A stretch of DNA of 64,000 nt from the NCBI RefSeq assembly GCF_014489635.1, contig NZ_CP060828.1, positions 4,564,001-4,628,000 of the forward strand, in the 5' to 3' direction. Below the pieces are notes generated by a model, which made no database searches, was not told the DNA's origin, and saw nothing but the letters and a program-made list of their open reading frames with translations. This DNA is from Streptomyces roseirectus. Lineage in GTDB: Bacteria; Actinomycetota; Actinomycetes; Streptomycetales; Streptomycetaceae. Numbering within the stretch: position 1 is the stretch's first letter; each line of letters opens with the position of its first letter. A program made the translations under genes and the position numbers. Positions 8,406-17,714 of the stretch are shown piece by piece.

Positions 8406-9038
8406 TCACTGCCGGGCCACAAGTGCCTTGAGAGCGATGTTGAGTTGGAGGACGTTGACCCGGGGGTCACCGATGAAGCCGAGGGTGCGGCCCTCGGTGT
8501 GCTCCTCGACCAGCTTCTCCACCGCCGCGACCGGCAGGTGGTTCTTCAACGCGACGCGGTGCACCTGGAGTTGGGCGTAGGCCGGGGAGATGTCCGGGTC
8601 GAGTCCGGAGGCGGAGGAGGTGACGGCGTCGGCGGGGACGTCGGACGGCCGCACCGCGAAGCCCGGCACCGAGTTGTCCGCGACGACCTTCGCCTTGGCG
8701 TCCTCGACCTGCTTGATCAGCGTCCTGCTGTCGGCGGCGAGGTTCGTGGCGCCCGAAAGCAGCAGCTTGTACTGGGTGTTGACGGAGTTCTCGCCGAGGC
8801 CGTTCGCCGGGCGGGGCTGGAACCAGTCGAGGCTGTAGCCCTGTTGGCCGATGAGGGACGAACCCACCACCTTCCCTTGGGACTTGACCTCGGAGCCGTT
8901 CGCCTTGCCGTGGAAGGCGACTTGGGCGATGCCGGTCACCACCAGCGGGTAGAGCACGCCGGTCACCAGGGTCAGGACGAGCAGGGCGCGCAGCCCCGCC
9001 GCGAGCAGACGGGCCGTGTTCGTCACGGAGTTGTTCAT
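8406..9038 (-). CDS. kdpC: KdpC, potassium-transporting ATPase subunit C
   Basis: 210 aa. One N-terminal membrane helix (LLAAGLRALLVLTLVTGVLYPLVVTGIAQ) is followed by the periplasm-type domain with the family signature SSASGLDPDISPAYAQLQ and RTLGFIGDPRVNVLQLNIAL near the C-terminus. KdpC stabilises the KdpFABC pump. It starts 3 nt after the kdpB stop, consistent with translational coupling. Confidence 0.96.
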   Translation of the reverse strand: MNNSVTNTARLLAAGLRALLVLTLVTGVLYPLVVTGIAQVAFHGKANGSEVKSQGKVVGSSLIGQQGYSLDWFQPRPANGLGENSVNTQYKLLLSGATNLAADSRTLIKQVEDAKAKVVADNSVPGFAVRPSDVPADAVTSSASGLDPDISPAYAQLQVHRVALKNHLPVAAVEKLVEEHTEGRTLGFIGDPRVNVLQLNIALKALVARQ

Positions 9039-9041
9039 GGT

Positions 9042-11177
9042 TCACCCGATCCCGGGGATCAACGAGAGGAGCAGGTCGATGAGTTTGATGCCGATGAACG
9101 GCGCGATCAGCCCGCCGAGTCCGTAGACCGTCAGGTTGCGGCGCAGCAACTTGTCGGCGCTGACGGGCCGGTAGCGCACGCCCTTCAGGGAGAGCGGCAC
9201 GAGCGCGATGATGATCAGCGCGTTGAAGATGACGGCCGACAGGATCGCGGAGTTCGGCGAGGACAGGTCCATGATGTTGAGCTTGTCCAGGCCCGGGTAG
9301 ACGGCCGCGAACAGCGCCGGGATGATCGCGAAGTACTTCGCGACGTCGTTGGCGATCGAGAACGTCGTCAACGCGCCCCGGGTGATGAGGAGTTGCTTGC
9401 CGATCTCGACGATCTCGATGAGCTTGGTCGGGTCGGAGTCGAGGTCGACCATGTTGCCGGCCTCCTTCGCGGCCGACGTCCCCGTGTTCATCGCGACGCC
9501 GACGTCCGCCTGGGCGAGCGCGGGGGCGTCGTTGGTGCCGTCGCCGGTCATCGCGACCAGCTTGCCGCCCGCCTGCTCGCGCTTGATCAGCGCCATCTTG
9601 TCCTCGGGCGTGGCCTCGGCGAGGAAGTCGTCCACCCCGGCCTCCTCGGCGATCGCCTTGGCGGTCAGCGGGTTGTCGCCCGTGATCATCACGGTCCTGA
9701 TGCCCATCCGGCGCAGTTCCTCGAACCGCTCCCGCATCCCGTCCTTGACGACGTCCTTGAGATGGATGACGCCCAACACCCGTGCGCCGTGGGTGTCTTC
9801 GACGGCGACGAGGAGCGGGGTACCGCCGGCCTGGGAGATCCGGTCGGTCAACTCCTGGGTGTCGGCGGCGACTTCGCCACCCTGTTCACGAACCCAGGCG
9901 ACGACGGAGGCCGTTGCCCCCTTGCGCACCTTGCGGCCGTCCAGATCGACACCCGACATACGGGTCTGCGCCGTGAACGCGATCCACTCGGCGTGGCTCA
10001 ACTCCCCCTGGTGGCGCTCCCGCAGGCCGTACTTCTCCTTGGCGAGGACGACGATGGAGCGCCCCTCGGGGGTCTCGTCGGCCAGCGACGACAGCTGGGC
10101 GGCGTCGGCGACCTCGGCCTCGGTCGTCCCGCGCACCGGCACGAACTCCGCCGCCCTGCGGTTGCCGTAGGTGATGGTGCCGGTCTTGTCGAGCAGCAGC
10201 GTCGAGACGTCCCCGGCGGCCTCAACCGCCCTGCCGGACATGGCGAGTACGTTGCGCTGGACGAGCCGGTCCATGCCCGCGATGCCGATCGCGGAGAGCA
10301 GGGCGCCGATGGTCGTGGGGATGAGGCAGACCAGCAGGGCGACCAGCACGACCATCGTCAGGTGCGTACCGGCGTAGGTCGCGAACGGCGGCAGCGTCGC
10401 GCAAGCGAGCAAGAAGACGATGGTCAGCGAGGCGAGCAGGATGTTCAGCGCGATCTCGTTGGGCGTCTTCTGCCGGGCCGCGCCCTCGACGAGGTTGATC
10501 ATCCGGTCGATGAAGGTCTCGCCGGGCTTCGTCGTGATCTTGATGACGATCCGGTCGGAGAGCACCTTCGTCCCGCCCGTGACGGCGGACCGGTCACCGC
10601 CCGACTCCCGGATGACGGGGGCGGATTCACCGGTGATGGCCGACTCGTCGACCGAGGCGACCCCCTCGACGACGTCGCCGTCACCGGGGATGACGTCGCC
10701 CGCCTCGCAGACGACGAGATCGCCGATCTTCAGCTCCGTGCCCGGGACTTGGGTCCCGTCGACCTTGCGCGCGACCGTGTCGATCTTGGCCTTGCGCAGC
10801 GTGTCCGCCTGCGCCTTGCCGCGTCCCTCGGCGACGGCCTCCGCGAGGTTGGCGAAGACGACGGTCAGCCACAGCCAGCCGCTGATCGTCCAACCGAACC
10901 AGTCCGTGGGGTCCTTGAAGGAGAAGACGGTCGTCAGGACCGAGCCGATCCACACCACGAACATCACGGGCGACTTGACCATCACCCGCGGATCGAGCTT
11001 GCGGAACGCCTCCGGCAGCGACTTGAGCAACTGCTTGGGGTCGAACAGCCCTGTGCCTGCCCGGCCTTGACCGGAGTCCCGGCCGCTCGGGGTGTCCTGG
11101 TGGGGTGCGAGGGCGGTGGTGGACATCGCGTCCTCTTGGTCCATCGCGTCCTCGTGGTCCTTCGTGCGAGTCGTCAT
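9042..11177 (-). CDS. kdpB: KdpB, P-type ATPase catalytic subunit of Kdp potassium pump
   Basis: 711 aa from ATG 11177, which overlaps the kdpA stop (ATGA). Key motifs are present: TGES (182-185, actuator), phosphorylation Asp330 in DKTGTIT, and [18 protein letters not shown] in the P domain. Multiple membrane helices and the C-terminal [16 protein letters not shown] segment are typical. The first ~45 residues are hydrophilic and longer than in E. coli KdpB. KdpB hydrolyses ATP to drive K+ uptake through KdpA. Confidence 0.97.
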   Translation of the reverse strand: MTTRTKDHEDAMDQEDAMSTTALAPHQDTPSGRDSGQGRAGTGLFDPKQLLKSLPEAFRKLDPRVMVKSPVMFVVWIGSVLTTVFSFKDPTDWFGWTISGWLWLTVVFANLAEAVAEGRGKAQADTLRKAKIDTVARKVDGTQVPGTELKIGDLVVCEAGDVIPGDGDVVEGVASVDESAITGESAPVIRESGGDRSAVTGGTKVLSDRIVIKITTKPGETFIDRMINLVEGAARQKTPNEIALNILLASLTIVFLLACATLPPFATYAGTHLTMVVLVALLVCLIPTTIGALLSAIGIAGMDRLVQRNVLAMSGRAVEAAGDVSTLLLDKTGTITYGNRRAAEFVPVRGTTEAEVADAAQLSSLADETPEGRSIVVLAKEKYGLRERHQGELSHAEWIAFTAQTRMSGVDLDGRKVRKGATASVVAWVREQGGEVAADTQELTDRISQAGGTPLLVAVEDTHGARVLGVIHLKDVVKDGMRERFEELRRMGIRTVMITGDNPLTAKAIAEEAGVDDFLAEATPEDKMALIKREQAGGKLVAMTGDGTNDAPALAQADVGVAMNTGTSAAKEAGNMVDLDSDPTKLIEIVEIGKQLLITRGALTTFSIANDVAKYFAIIPALFAAVYPGLDKLNIMDLSSPNSAILSAVIFNALIIIALVPLSLKGVRYRPVSADKLLRRNLTVYGLGGLIAPFIGIKLIDLLLSLIPGIG

Positions 11178-12838
11178 GACGCCAGCCCCTCCGCCAGCGG
11201 TCCCAGCGCCAGCGCCGGGAAGTAGGTCAGCCCCGTGATGATCAGGATCGCGCCCACCAACAGGCCGGTGAACAAGGGCTTTTCGGTGCGCAGGGTGCCC
11301 GCCGTCGCCGGTACGGGGCGCTGCTCGGCGAGCGAGCCGGCCAGCGCCAGCACGAACACCATCGGCAGGAACCGCCCAAGTGCCATGGCCAGCGCGGTCG
11401 TTGTGTTGTACCAGTCGGTGTTGGCGTTGAGTCCGGCGAACGCGGAGCCGTTGTTGTTCGCGGCCGACGTGAACGCGTACAGCACCTCGGAGAAGCCGTG
11501 CGCACCGGAGTTGAGCATCGAATGCGGCGGCGTCGACAGGGACATCGACACGCCCGTGAACACCAGCACCAGCGCCGGGGTGACGAGGATGTAGCAGGCG
11601 GCGAGCTTGATCTCGCGGGCGCCGATCTTCTTGCCCAGGTACTCGGGCGTCCGCCCGACCATGAGCCCGGCGATGAACACCGCGATGACCGCCATGATCA
11701 GCATGCCGTACAGGCCCGAGCCGGTGCCGCCGGGCGCGATCTCGCCGAGCATCATGCCGAGCATCGTGATGCCGCCGCCGAGGCCGGTGAAGGAGGAGTG
11801 GAAGGAGTCGACGGCGCCGGTCGAGGTGAGCGTCGTCGACACCGCGAAGAGCGACGAGCCGCCGATTCCGAACCGCACCTCCTTGCCCTCCATCGCCCCG
11901 CCCGCCAGCTCCAACGCGGGCCCGTGGTGGGCGAATTCGGTCCACATCATCAGCGCGACGAACCCGAGCCAGATCGAGGCCATCGTCGCGAGGATCGCGT
12001 ACCCCTGCCGCACCGAGCCGACCATGACGCCGAACGTGCGGGTCAGGGAGAACGGGATGACCAGGATCAGGAAGATCTCGAAGAGGTTGGTGAACGGCGT
12101 CGGATTCTCGTACGGATGCGCCGAGTTGGCGTTGAAGTAGCCGCCGCCGTTGGTGCCGAGCTCCTTGATGGCCTCCTGCGAGGCGACCGCCCCGCCGTTC
12201 CACTGCCGCGAGCCCCCCATGAACTGACCGACCTCGTGGATGCCGGAGAAGTTCTGGATCACCCCGCAGGCGACCAGGACGACGGCCGCGAGCGCCGCGC
12301 CGGGCACCAGGATGCGGACGGTGCCGCGCACCAAGTCGGCCCAGAAGTTGCCCAGTTCACCGGTGCGCGAGCGCGCGAATCCGCGGACGAGGGCGACCGC
12401 GACCGCGATGCCGACGGCCGCCGAGACGAAGTTCTGCACGGCGAGCCCGGCCGTCTGCACGACGTGCCCCATGGTCTGCTCGCCGTAGTACGACTGCCAG
12501 TTGGTGTTCGTCACGAACGAGACGGCCGTGTTGAACGCCTGCGCCGGGTTCACCGAGTCGAAGCCCAGCGAGCCGGGCAGGACGCCCTGGAGCCGCTGCA
12601 GCAGGTACAGGAACAGCACGCCGACGGCCGAGAAGGCGAGCACCCCGCGCAGGTACGCGGGCCACGTCATCTGGGTGTCGGGGTTCGCGCCGATGCCCCG
12701 GTAGATCCAGCGTTCCACCCTCCAGTGCCGGCCGGTGGAGTACACCTTGGCCATGTAGTTCCCGAGAGGGATGTAGGAGAGCGCCAGCGCGCCTATGAGT
12801 GCGAGGAGTTGCAGGACTCCCGCGAGTACGGGACCCAC
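11174..12838 (-). CDS. kdpA: KdpA, potassium-binding and translocating subunit
   Basis: 554 aa integral membrane protein with about ten helices. It contains the selectivity-filter-like segments [38 protein letters not shown] and [15 protein letters not shown], all characteristic of KdpA. It overlaps kdpB by 4 nt and starts 4 nt after the kdpF stop. It imports K+ under limitation or osmotic stress. Confidence 0.97.
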   Translation of the reverse strand: MGPVLAGVLQLLALIGALALSYIPLGNYMAKVYSTGRHWRVERWIYRGIGANPDTQMTWPAYLRGVLAFSAVGVLFLYLLQRLQGVLPGSLGFDSVNPAQAFNTAVSFVTNTNWQSYYGEQTMGHVVQTAGLAVQNFVSAAVGIAVAVALVRGFARSRTGELGNFWADLVRGTVRILVPGAALAAVVLVACGVIQNFSGIHEVGQFMGGSRQWNGGAVASQEAIKELGTNGGGYFNANSAHPYENPTPFTNLFEIFLILVIPFSLTRTFGVMVGSVRQGYAILATMASIWLGFVALMMWTEFAHHGPALELAGGAMEGKEVRFGIGGSSLFAVSTTLTSTGAVDSFHSSFTGLGGGITMLGMMLGEIAPGGTGSGLYGMLIMAVIAVFIAGLMVGRTPEYLGKKIGAREIKLAACYILVTPALVLVFTGVSMSLSTPPHSMLNSGAHGFSEVLYAFTSAANNNGSAFAGLNANTDWYNTTTALAMALGRFLPMVFVLALAGSLAEQRPVPATAGTLRTEKPLFTGLLVGAILIITGLTYFPALALGPLAEGLAS

Positions 12839-12842
12839 GCTC

Positions 12843-12932
12843 TCAGAACCTCTCCGGGAAGATCAGGGCGAGGACGAGATAGCCCAGCAGGGCGACGGCC
12901 ACGATCAGGCCGACGATGTTCTCGGCGGTCAC
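12843..12932 (-). CDS. kdpF: KdpF, small single-helix Kdp subunit
   Basis: 29 aa from a GTG start: one hydrophobic helix ([20 protein letters not shown]) ending FPERF, the standard KdpF pattern. It is coupled to the preceding 27-aa ORF by a GTGA overlap and lies 4 nt before kdpA. KdpF stabilises the pump in the membrane. Confidence 0.92.
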   Translation of the reverse strand: MTAENIVGLIVAVALLGYLVLALIFPERF

Positions 12933-13012
12933 AGCTTCGCCACCCCCTTGGCGACGAGAGCCACCAGCGCGAACACCGCGATCGTGGTGACGACGAAGGC
13001 CAGGTCGGCCAT
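12929..13012 (-). CDS. 27-aa membrane peptide heading the kdp operon
   Basis: MADLAFVVTTIAVFALVALV followed by AKGVAKL: one hydrophobic helix with a basic tail. ATG 13012 has AGGAG 7 nt upstream and the stop overlaps the kdpF start (GTGA). The ribosome site, coupling and composition support a real peptide. It resembles KdpF in size and may be a second small pump subunit or a leader controlling translation of kdpF; the sequence does not decide. Confidence 0.7.
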   Translation of the reverse strand: MADLAFVVTTIAVFALVALVAKGVAKL

Positions 13013-13039
13013 CGCTAGCTCCTGAGAAGGATCGAACGC

Positions 13040-13053
13040 ATCCGCAAGCGGAT
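13040..13053. promoter_or_regulatory. Short palindrome in kdp leader
   Basis: ATCCGC-AA-GCGGAT is a perfect 6-bp inverted repeat 28 nt upstream of the 27-aa ORF. It could be a KdpE-binding element or an mRNA hairpin in the leader; no KdpE consensus can be asserted from it alone. Confidence 0.3.
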
Positions 13054-13181
13054 CGGACGCCTTCGAGGAAACCTCCCGGGGCGGCCGGTGCCGACCCTTC
13101 TTGACGGGTCCCATACGGCACCGGAGGGACCTTTGACGGGTCCCTTACGGGGGGTACGGGGATTACGGGGGGGGCACGGAT

Positions 13182-13248
13182 CACGGGGGTGTCCCGCAAG
13201 GACCACGGGGGGTGTCCCGCAAGGGCCACGGGGGCGCCCCGCAAGGGC
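13182..13248. repeat. Three tandem ~22-bp GC-rich repeats upstream of kdp
   Basis: Units built on CACGGGGGTGTCCCGCAAGG start near 13182, 13204 and 13226, with a related inverted element (CTACGGGACACCCCC) at 13258-13272. Just upstream (13146-13178) TACGGGG-like words recur. The array lies between the inositol-phosphatase-like gene and the kdp leader. Confidence 0.7.
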
Positions 13249-13291
13249 CGCAACCCCTACGGGACACCCCCGTCATACCCGGGGCCCGGTC

Positions 13292-14074
13292 TTACCCCCG
13301 CGCGGCCCGCAGCAGCTCCGCCGCCTCCCGCGCCACCCCGGGCGCCGCCAGCAGCAGCGGCGTGTCGTACGCGGGCAGCTCGGGCAGGGCCACGGCACCG
13401 GCCTCGGTCGCGATGAGCAGGGCGGGGAGGCCGTCGATCGGGTGGAACTCGCCGATCGCGGCAGCGCTCGCACGGCCCGCCGCGACCTGGGCCAGGGAGA
13501 GGGCGGTGGAGCCCATGACGCGGACCGTGCAGTGCCGCTCGGCGAGCGCCGCGAGGAGGGCGTCGAGGCCGGTCCAGTGCCGGTGCGCGGCCCACTCGGT
13601 CATGAAGACGTGACCCGTCAGGGTCGTGTGCGGGGCGGCCGTCAGGGGCGCGCCGTCGAGGAACGCGCCCCTGCCCCTGATCGCGGTGAAGACCTCGCCC
13701 CGCCAGGGGTCGGCGACCACGCCGAGCAGCGGACTGCCGTCCGGCGCGGCGAGCCCCAGGGAGAAGGAGCACCAGCCGAGGCCGTGCGCGTAGTTCGTGG
13801 TGCCGTCGATGGGGTCGATCAGCCAGTGCGGGGCGTCGGGGACGCCGTCCGTCGTCCCGTACTCCTCGCCGACGATCCCGTACTCGGGGAACGCGTCGGT
13901 GAGGACTTCACGGACGTGCGCCTCGACCTCCTCGTCCCGGTCGGTGACGATGTCCGCCGGGCCCTCCTTCTGGCGTACCTCCTGAGGACGAGGCCGGCGG
14001 ATCACCTCCGACGCCCAGTACGCCAGCTCCGTCGCGACCTCCATGGCCGCGTCGAGGTCCACCTCGTCACGCAC
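13292..14074 (-). CDS. Inositol-monophosphatase-family phosphatase
   Basis: 260 aa, usual length for the family. Metal-binding motifs are GEEYG (69-73) and DPIDGTTNY (87-95). The third motif, normally WD-A-A-G, reads HPIDGLPALLIATEAG, so the Asp is kept and the Trp lost. The GTG start overlaps the end of the glycerophosphodiesterase gene by 8 nt. It is the last gene of the ABC-importer operon, so it probably dephosphorylates a product released from the imported compound. Related enzymes act on inositol, histidinol, fructose bis- or nucleotide phosphates, so the substrate is open. Confidence 0.88.
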   Translation of the reverse strand: MRDEVDLDAAMEVATELAYWASEVIRRPRPQEVRQKEGPADIVTDRDEEVEAHVREVLTDAFPEYGIVGEEYGTTDGVPDAPHWLIDPIDGTTNYAHGLGWCSFSLGLAAPDGSPLLGVVADPWRGEVFTAIRGRGAFLDGAPLTAAPHTTLTGHVFMTEWAAHRHWTGLDALLAALAERHCTVRVMGSTALSLAQVAAGRASAAAIGEFHPIDGLPALLIATEAGAVALPELPAYDTPLLLAAPGVAREAAELLRAARG

Positions 14075-14717
14075 AGCTCTTCACCACGCCTTCCACGTCG
14101 TTGCTGATGATCGCGTCCACGCCCCAGGAGATCAGTTCTTCCCGCCGGACGGCGTCGTCCACCGTCCAGCAGCTCACCTTGATGCCCCGGTCGTGCCATA
14201 CCCGTACCTCCTGAGAGCTCAGGAACCGGTGCTCGGGGTTGTAGTACTGGGGGCGTACGGCGGTGAGGACCGACTCGGCCGGGGGTTCGGCGCCGTACCA
14301 GCTCAGGAAGAGGGTGACGTGGTCGTCGCGCGCGCGGACGGCGGCCATCGCCTCCGCCGAGCCGCAGAACATGGCGCCGGCGCCGGCGATCTCCGCGAGG
14401 GCGGCGACCGCCAGCTCGGGGTCCCCGGTGTCGAGGAGCAGCGGGCGGGCGGCCGTCTCCAGGGCCTCGGCGAGGGTGGGGACGTCGGGGGCGAGGGCGC
14501 GCAGCGCGGACAGGGTGAGGTCGGCGACGCGCTCGGGGCGGCCCCACAGGCGGGTCAGGTCGTCGTCGTGGTGCAGGACGAGGACACCATCGGCGGTACG
14601 CCTCAGGTCCACCTCGATCGCGTCGGCCCCGGCGGCGCCCGCGAGGCGGATCGCCGCGAGCGTGTTCTCGACGGCGCCTCGGGGGTCGCCCCGGTGGGCG
14701 ACGGCGAGGAGGCTCAT
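14067..14717 (-). CDS. Glycerophosphodiester phosphodiesterase
   Basis: 216 aa TIM-barrel GDPD. The catalytic pattern is present: AHRGDPRGAVENTLAA near the N-terminus, EVDLRRTADGVLVLHHD, and a C-terminal VSCWTVDD segment. The reaction is hydrolysis of glycerophosphodiesters to glycerol-3-phosphate and an alcohol. It has no signal peptide, so it acts on substrate already imported. The start forms an ATGA overlap with the ABC ATPase gene. Confidence 0.93.
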   Translation of the reverse strand: MSLLAVAHRGDPRGAVENTLAAIRLAGAAGADAIEVDLRRTADGVLVLHHDDDLTRLWGRPERVADLTLSALRALAPDVPTLAEALETAARPLLLDTGDPELAVAALAEIAGAGAMFCGSAEAMAAVRARDDHVTLFLSWYGAEPPAESVLTAVRPQYYNPEHRFLSSQEVRVWHDRGIKVSCWTVDDAVRREELISWGVDAIISNDVEGVVKSCA

Positions 14718-15901
14718 GCGGCGGCGCCGTGGCCGTCGTACGACGCGGGGGCTTCACCCTTGGGTAGGTCGTCCCTGGGTACGTCGCCCTCAGGTACGTC
14801 ACCCTCGGGTACGTCACTCCCGAGTACGTCACCCCTGGGTACGTCGTACGCCAGCGCGCGCCCGGCCGAGACCAGGACCCGCTCCCCCACCCCCGGCGTA
14901 ACCCCGGTGAGGTACGACCTGAGGGTTACCCCTCCGGTATCCAGCCGCAGGACCACCTCGGTGAAGTGGCCCCTGGGAAGTACCCGGGTGACTACCGCGG
15001 AGCCACCCCCCTCGGCCCCCGACCGTGTCTCCCCCGGCAGCGTCTCCCCCAGCCGTACCTCCTCCGGCCGTATCCCGACCACCTTGCCCGCGCCCGCCGG
15101 ACCCACCACCTCCGCGCACCGCAGCAGCACCGTCCCGTCGGCGAGGCGCACCTCGCCCTGGCCGACGGTGACATCGTCGAGCCGGTTGAGGCTGCCGACG
15201 AACTCGGCGGTGAAGAGGGTCGCGGGGGTGCGGTAGAGGTCGTCGGGGGCGGCGTACTGCTCGATGCGGCCCGCGTTCATGACGGCGATGCGGTCGGCGA
15301 CGCTCAGGGCCTCGTCCTGGTCGTGGGTGACGAACAGGGTGGTGATGCCCAGGCGTTGCTGGATGTCGCGGATCTCCTCGCGGACGCGCTCGCGCAGTTT
15401 GGCGTCCAGGTTGGACAACGGCTCGTCCAGCAGGAGGAGTTGGGGCCGGAGTGCCAACGCCCGGGCGAGCGCGGTGCGTTGCTGTTCGCCGCCGGAGATG
15501 CGGGCCGGGTAGCTGTCGGCGTGGTGGGTGAGGCCGACCAGGTCGAGCGCTTCGGCGACGCGCCGCGCCGCCTCGGCCTTGGGGACCTTGTGCATCTTGA
15601 GCCCGAAGCCGACGTTGCCCGCGACGGTCATGTGCGGCCAGAGGGCGTAGTTCTGGAACACCATGGCGGTGGGCCGTCGTTCGGGCGGGACGGCCGCGTA
15701 GTCGGTGCCGCCGATCTCGACGCGTCCGGCGTCGGGGGTCAGAAATCCCGCCGCCATGCGGAGAGTTGTGGTCTTGCCGCAGCCGGAGGGGCCGAGCAGG
15801 CAGACCATCTCGCCGGGCTCCACCCGCAGTTCGAGGCCGTCGACGATCGTCCGGCCGCCGAGTGTCTTGCTGAGACCAGCCAGAACCAGCCCTGAATTCA
15901 T
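14714..15901 (-). CDS. ABC importer ATP-binding protein with pentapeptide-repeat tail
   Basis: 395 aa. Walker A GPSGCGKTT (about 38-46), ABC signature ISGGEQQR, Walker B LLLLDEPLSNLDAKLRER and the switch His (VTHDQDEA) are present, followed by a TOBE-type C-terminal region as in POT/CUT importers. The last ~40 residues include repeats of G-D-V-P-x from a 15-bp DNA array, an odd low-complexity extension. The ATG overlaps the stop of the permease gene. It energises the two permeases encoded upstream. Confidence 0.94.
   Translation of the reverse strand: MNSGLVLAGLSKTLGGRTIVDGLELRVEPGEMVCLLGPSGCGKTTTLRMAAGFLTPDAGRVEIGGTDYAAVPPERRPTAMVFQNYALWPHMTVAGNVGFGLKMHKVPKAEAARRVAEALDLVGLTHHADSYPARISGGEQQRTALARALALRPQLLLLDEPLSNLDAKLRERVREEIRDIQQRLGITTLFVTHDQDEALSVADRIAVMNAGRIEQYAAPDDLYRTPATLFTAEFVGSLNRLDDVTVGQGEVRLADGTVLLRCAEVVGPAGAGKVVGIRPEEVRLGETLPGETRSGAEGGGSAVVTRVLPRGHFTEVVLRLDTGGVTLRSYLTGVTPGVGERVLVSAGRALAYDVPRGDVLGSDVPEGDVPEGDVPRDDLPKGEAPASYDGHGAAA
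14761..14850. repeat. Six tandem 15-bp units inside the ABC ATPase gene
   Basis: Units of the form TGGGTACGTCGCCCT run in phase from 14761 to 14850 and encode a degenerate pentapeptide array in the C-terminal tail of the ATPase. The 15-bp period keeps the frame, so copy number can vary without breaking the gene. Confidence 0.85.
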
Positions 15902-16710
15902 CGCAGTTGGAACCCTTCGGCGAGATGGCCGCCCATGATGTGCCGGCGCACGCCGAACAGCAGGACCACGGACGGGACGGACAGCAGGAGCGAGAAGACG
16001 GCCGCGACGCCCTCGGGGTAGTTGGTGACCATGCTGAACATCGCGGTCGGCATGGTCAGGTAGACCGGCGCGCCGACCAGCAGCGTGCCCTGGGCCTCGT
16101 CGAACGCGGCGAGGAAGGAGAGGATCACCGCGACGAGGATGCCGGGGCGGGCGATCGGCAGGGTCACGCGCCAGAACACGGTCAGTGGACCCGCGCCCGC
16201 GTCCCGGGCGGCCTCCTCCAGGCTGCGCGGCACCGAGGAGAACGCGGCGGCGGGCAGCCACGTCATGAAGACGACGGTGCCGAGGAGTTGGACGATGACG
16301 ACGCCCCAGAACGTCGTCATCAGGTTCAGCGTGTAGAAGAGCGACGCCATCGCGACGTACAGGCCGATCTTCGGGAACGCGTTCACCGAGAACAGCGCGA
16401 CGAGGAAGAAGCGGCGGCCGGGGAAGTCGAAGCGGGAGAACGCGTACGCGGCGGGCAGGCAGACGACGGCGGACAGCAGCGTCGCTACCGGCGCGAAGAC
16501 GAAGCTCCAGCGCACCGCCGCGACCAGGTCGGGGTTGTCGGCGACGGCCCGCCACCAGCGCAGCGTCCACTCCTGCGGGAGGAGCCCGGGGTAGCGCCAG
16601 GTGCCGGCGAAGGCGTGCGGGAAGAGCCACAGCAGCGGGCCGAGGACGAAGAGGGCGAGCAGCCCGACTCCCAGGCAGACGGCGGCTTTTCGGAGGATGC
16701 GTACGGTCAT
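15898..16710 (-). CDS. ABC importer permease 2
   Basis: 270 aa with six helices; the inner-membrane-protein EAA loop is EEAARDAGAGPLTVFWRVTLP, which docks on the ATPase. ATG 16710 overlaps the stop of permease 1 (ATGA), so the two are translationally coupled. Topology and motif fit the MalG/PotC class. Confidence 0.93.
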   Translation of the reverse strand: MTVRILRKAAVCLGVGLLALFVLGPLLWLFPHAFAGTWRYPGLLPQEWTLRWWRAVADNPDLVAAVRWSFVFAPVATLLSAVVCLPAAYAFSRFDFPGRRFFLVALFSVNAFPKIGLYVAMASLFYTLNLMTTFWGVVIVQLLGTVVFMTWLPAAAFSSVPRSLEEAARDAGAGPLTVFWRVTLPIARPGILVAVILSFLAAFDEAQGTLLVGAPVYLTMPTAMFSMVTNYPEGVAAVFSLLLSVPSVVLLFGVRRHIMGGHLAEGFQLR

Positions 16711-17714
16711 CGCGCCGCCGCCTTCCTGGCCTCGCGGACGTTCGCCCGGACGTAGGCGACGCCGACCAGCGACGCCAGCGCGAACACGACGACCGCCATC
16801 ACCAGGGACTGCTGGGGCTGGTTGTAGGACTGGAAGGTGTTCGCGAGCTGCACCCCGAGCATCGTCGGGGCCGTAGGACCTACGAGGTAGGGGACGGTGT
16901 AGCTCCCGAGTACGGAGATGGTGGTGAACGCGGCCGTGATCACGGCCGGGACGCCCGCCATCGGGAGCAGTACCCGTAGTACCACCTGCGTACGGCCCGC
17001 CCCCGCGTCCCGGGCCGCCTCGATCAGGGCGTCCGGTACGGCGGCGAGCCCGGAGGACAGCACGAGGACCGCGAACGGCAGATTGGTCCACACCTGGCCG
17101 ATCACCACGCCCCACATCGTGTAGCTGAGGCGGGGCGCGTGGCTCCAGCCCAGCGCGTGGGCGAGGGTGGTGAGGGCGCCGTCGCCCGCGTAGAAGGTGA
17201 GGATCGCGTACGAGCCGATCACCGCCGGCAGGAAGAGCGGGGTGATCGACAGCGCCGTGACGATCTTCGCCGTCCGCCCGCCGGTGAGGCGCGCGTACAG
17301 GGCGACGGTCAGCGCCAGCGCGAACACGGCGACGACGCTCAGCAGGGTGACCTCGACCGTGACGGTCAGGCTGCGCAGGAAGACGTCGCTGGTCAGGACC
17401 TCGCGGTAGGCGCCGAGGGTGCCCCACCAGTGATCGGCGGCGTGCTGGTGCAGGCCGATCGCGGCGACGACGGAGTTGAGCCCGCCGAAGTGGCCGAGCG
17501 TGTAGAGGACACCGGAGACGACGGGGACGCCGACGAAGAGGGCGACCAGGAGAAGCGGCGGGAGGACCAACAGGCCGCCGGGGCGCGGGAGTTGACGCGG
17601 CGCGCCGACACCGTCGCGCTGACGTCCCAAGTCACCGTCAGGGTGCGGACGTTGGCGCAGCGCGCCGTCTCCTCGTCCCGTCTTGCCGACCCGTACGCGT
17701 TGCGCGAGGCTCAC
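16707..17714 (-). CDS. ABC importer permease 1
   Basis: 335 aa with six main helices and the EAA loop EAARDAGAGRTQVVLRVLLP. The GTG at 17714 overlaps the stop of the substrate-binding-protein gene (GTGA). The N-terminal ~45 residues are hydrophilic and Arg-rich. One copy of the dispersed 10-mer lies in it (16973-16982), encoding Val-Leu-Arg with the rare codons GTA CTA. Confidence 0.92.
   Translation of the reverse strand: MSLAQRVRVGKTGRGDGALRQRPHPDGDLGRQRDGVGAPRQLPRPGGLLVLPPLLLVALFVGVPVVSGVLYTLGHFGGLNSVVAAIGLHQHAADHWWGTLGAYREVLTSDVFLRSLTVTVEVTLLSVVAVFALALTVALYARLTGGRTAKIVTALSITPLFLPAVIGSYAILTFYAGDGALTTLAHALGWSHAPRLSYTMWGVVIGQVWTNLPFAVLVLSSGLAAVPDALIEAARDAGAGRTQVVLRVLLPMAGVPAVITAAFTTISVLGSYTVPYLVGPTAPTMLGVQLANTFQSYNQPQQSLVMAVVVFALASLVGVAYVRANVREARKAAAR

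Noticed and set aside
7911..11225. Very long open frame on the plus strand opposite kdpE, kdpC and kdpB
   Set aside because: It is the complement of strongly supported genes; its product is Arg/Gly/Asp-rich without any family, as expected from high-GC codon bias.
13182..13248. Tandem array considered as CRISPR
   Set aside because: Units are adjacent without unique spacers and no cas genes are present.
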